NCBI GenBank assembly: GCA_024709185.1
Contig: JANJXE010000263.1
Span: forward strand, 1-6,522
Reading direction: 5' to 3'
DNA length: 6,522 bases
Source of the DNA: Paludibacter sp.
GTDB lineage: Bacteria; Bacteroidota; Bacteroidia; Bacteroidales; Paludibacteraceae
The first letter of the stretch is position 1. Each line of letters opens with the position of its first letter. The position numbers and the translations under genes were made by a program. Shown here in pieces: positions 6,276 through 6,522 of this stretch. The notes beneath the pieces are model-generated. The model did no database searches. It was not told where the DNA came from and saw only the letters and a list, made by a program, of their open reading frames with translations.

Positions 6276-6522
6276 TTAAATAAATAGTTGTATACTGCTT
6301 TCACCAGCCTCGGCCACAAAGGTAGCAGCACCGGCCATACGAAGATTCGGATAGTCGATGAATTCTTCTTTTTTAAAGCCCATCAGTCCGGCCGACATCT
6401 CGCAAACAGTAATCTCAATGCCCAGTTCAGCGGCTTCTTTCAGCATCTGATCCAGCGACATCACATTTTGTTTCTTCATGAGGTGCTTAATCATCATCGG
6501 TCCCATGCCCATCATGTTCATG
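6276..6522 (-). CDS. dsrE2: DsrE2-type (DsrE/DsrF/DrsH-like) protein, C-terminal part, 5' end outside window
   Basis: The visible 81 codons run off the right edge in frame, so the Met codons at the edge are not a reliable start; members of this family are usually about 150-180 residues. Recognisable features are the Met/Lys-rich linker MNMMGMGPMMIKHLMKKQNV (1-20 as visible), a helix SLDQMLKEAAELG, and the strand-cysteine-helix segment IEITVCEMSAGLMGFKKEEF (35-54), with visible Cys40 the likely sulfur-handling cysteine. DsrE2-type proteins are often encoded beside TusA and rhodanese in sulfur-metabolising bacteria, where they are thought to take part in sulfur relay; they may be membrane-anchored through the N-terminal part, which cannot be seen here. 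It is the first visible gene of the operon, and the promoter must lie further upstream. Confidence 0.85.
   Translation of the reverse strand, partial: MNMMGMGPMMIKHLMKKQNVMSLDQMLKEAAELGIEITVCEMSAGLMGFKKEEFIDYPNLRMAGAATFVAEAGESSIQLFI

Noticed and set aside
6261..6285. AT-rich inverted repeat (ATTTATT ... AATAAAT) between dsrE2 and tusA
   Set aside because: Arms are only A and T in a very AT-rich 25-base gap that overlaps the dsrE2 stop; chance is likely, and there is no terminator-like GC stem or clear promoter.
6276..6522. Complete 81-residue protein starting at the Met codon at 6521
   Set aside because: The frame continues to the window edge and the visible part matches only the C-terminal half of DsrE2-type proteins, so this is a truncated view.
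1005..6522. Methanogen-type HdrABC-MvhAGD or bacterial sHdr system
   Set aside because: No HdrB (CCG-domain) subunit, no hydrogenase large or small subunit and no lipoate-binding protein is present; paired HdrA paralogs with a QmoC-type cytochrome fit Qmo better.
1..6522. tRNA, rRNA, CRISPR array, insertion sequence or attachment site
   Set aside because: No spaced direct repeats, terminal inverted repeats, transposase motifs or RNA-gene signatures were seen; coding genes fill nearly the whole window.

Overview
The window is a tightly packed block of genes, all read from the minus strand. It probably comes from an anaerobic member of the Bacteroidota. The main evidence for that is a near-textbook Bacteroidota promoter (TTTG, 19-nt spacer, TATTTTTG) in the single real intergenic gap, plus the lack of Shine-Dalgarno-like sequences before most starts. 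Protein family content agrees with an anaerobe: HdrA-like flavoproteins, ferredoxin-type clusters and a 2-oxoacid:ferredoxin oxidoreductase subunit.

Read in the direction of transcription (right to left), the first operon holds seven genes. They are the C-terminal part of a DsrE2-type protein (6522-6276), a TusA sulfur carrier (6255-5998), a small MvhD/FlpD-like protein (5989-5582), a QmoA-like flavoprotein (5581-4280), a larger QmoB/HdrA-like flavoprotein (4283-2352), a 93-residue winged-helix-like protein (2329-2048), and a QmoC-like ferredoxin-cytochrome b membrane subunit (2048-1005). Spacing is 20 nt or less, or overlapping, except for 22 nt before the small protein. The unit ends in a clear intrinsic terminator at 981-941. 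The operon promoter is not in the window.

After the terminator a new promoter (906-876) drives an IorA-like gene (817 to beyond position 1). Its frame is open over the whole visible length except for one TAA at codon 29. This is either a recent nonsense mutation or a base error.

Inferred working model: the QmoC-like subunit exchanges electrons with the quinone pool through b-type heme and passes them through its two [4Fe-4S] clusters to the two HdrA-like flavoproteins and the MvhD-like protein. This resembles the Qmo complex of sulfate reducers and green sulfur bacteria, but QmoB is split, with its MvhD-type domain encoded by a separate gene. TusA and the DsrE2-type protein point to protein-bound sulfane sulfur as the chemistry served. 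No HdrB-type (CCG) disulfide-reducing subunit and no aprAB or sat genes are visible. The IorA-like gene next door could supply low-potential ferredoxin electrons, but it is a separate transcription unit. The combination of a split Qmo-like complex, TusA/DsrE2 and an embedded winged-helix protein is the most interesting aspect of the window.
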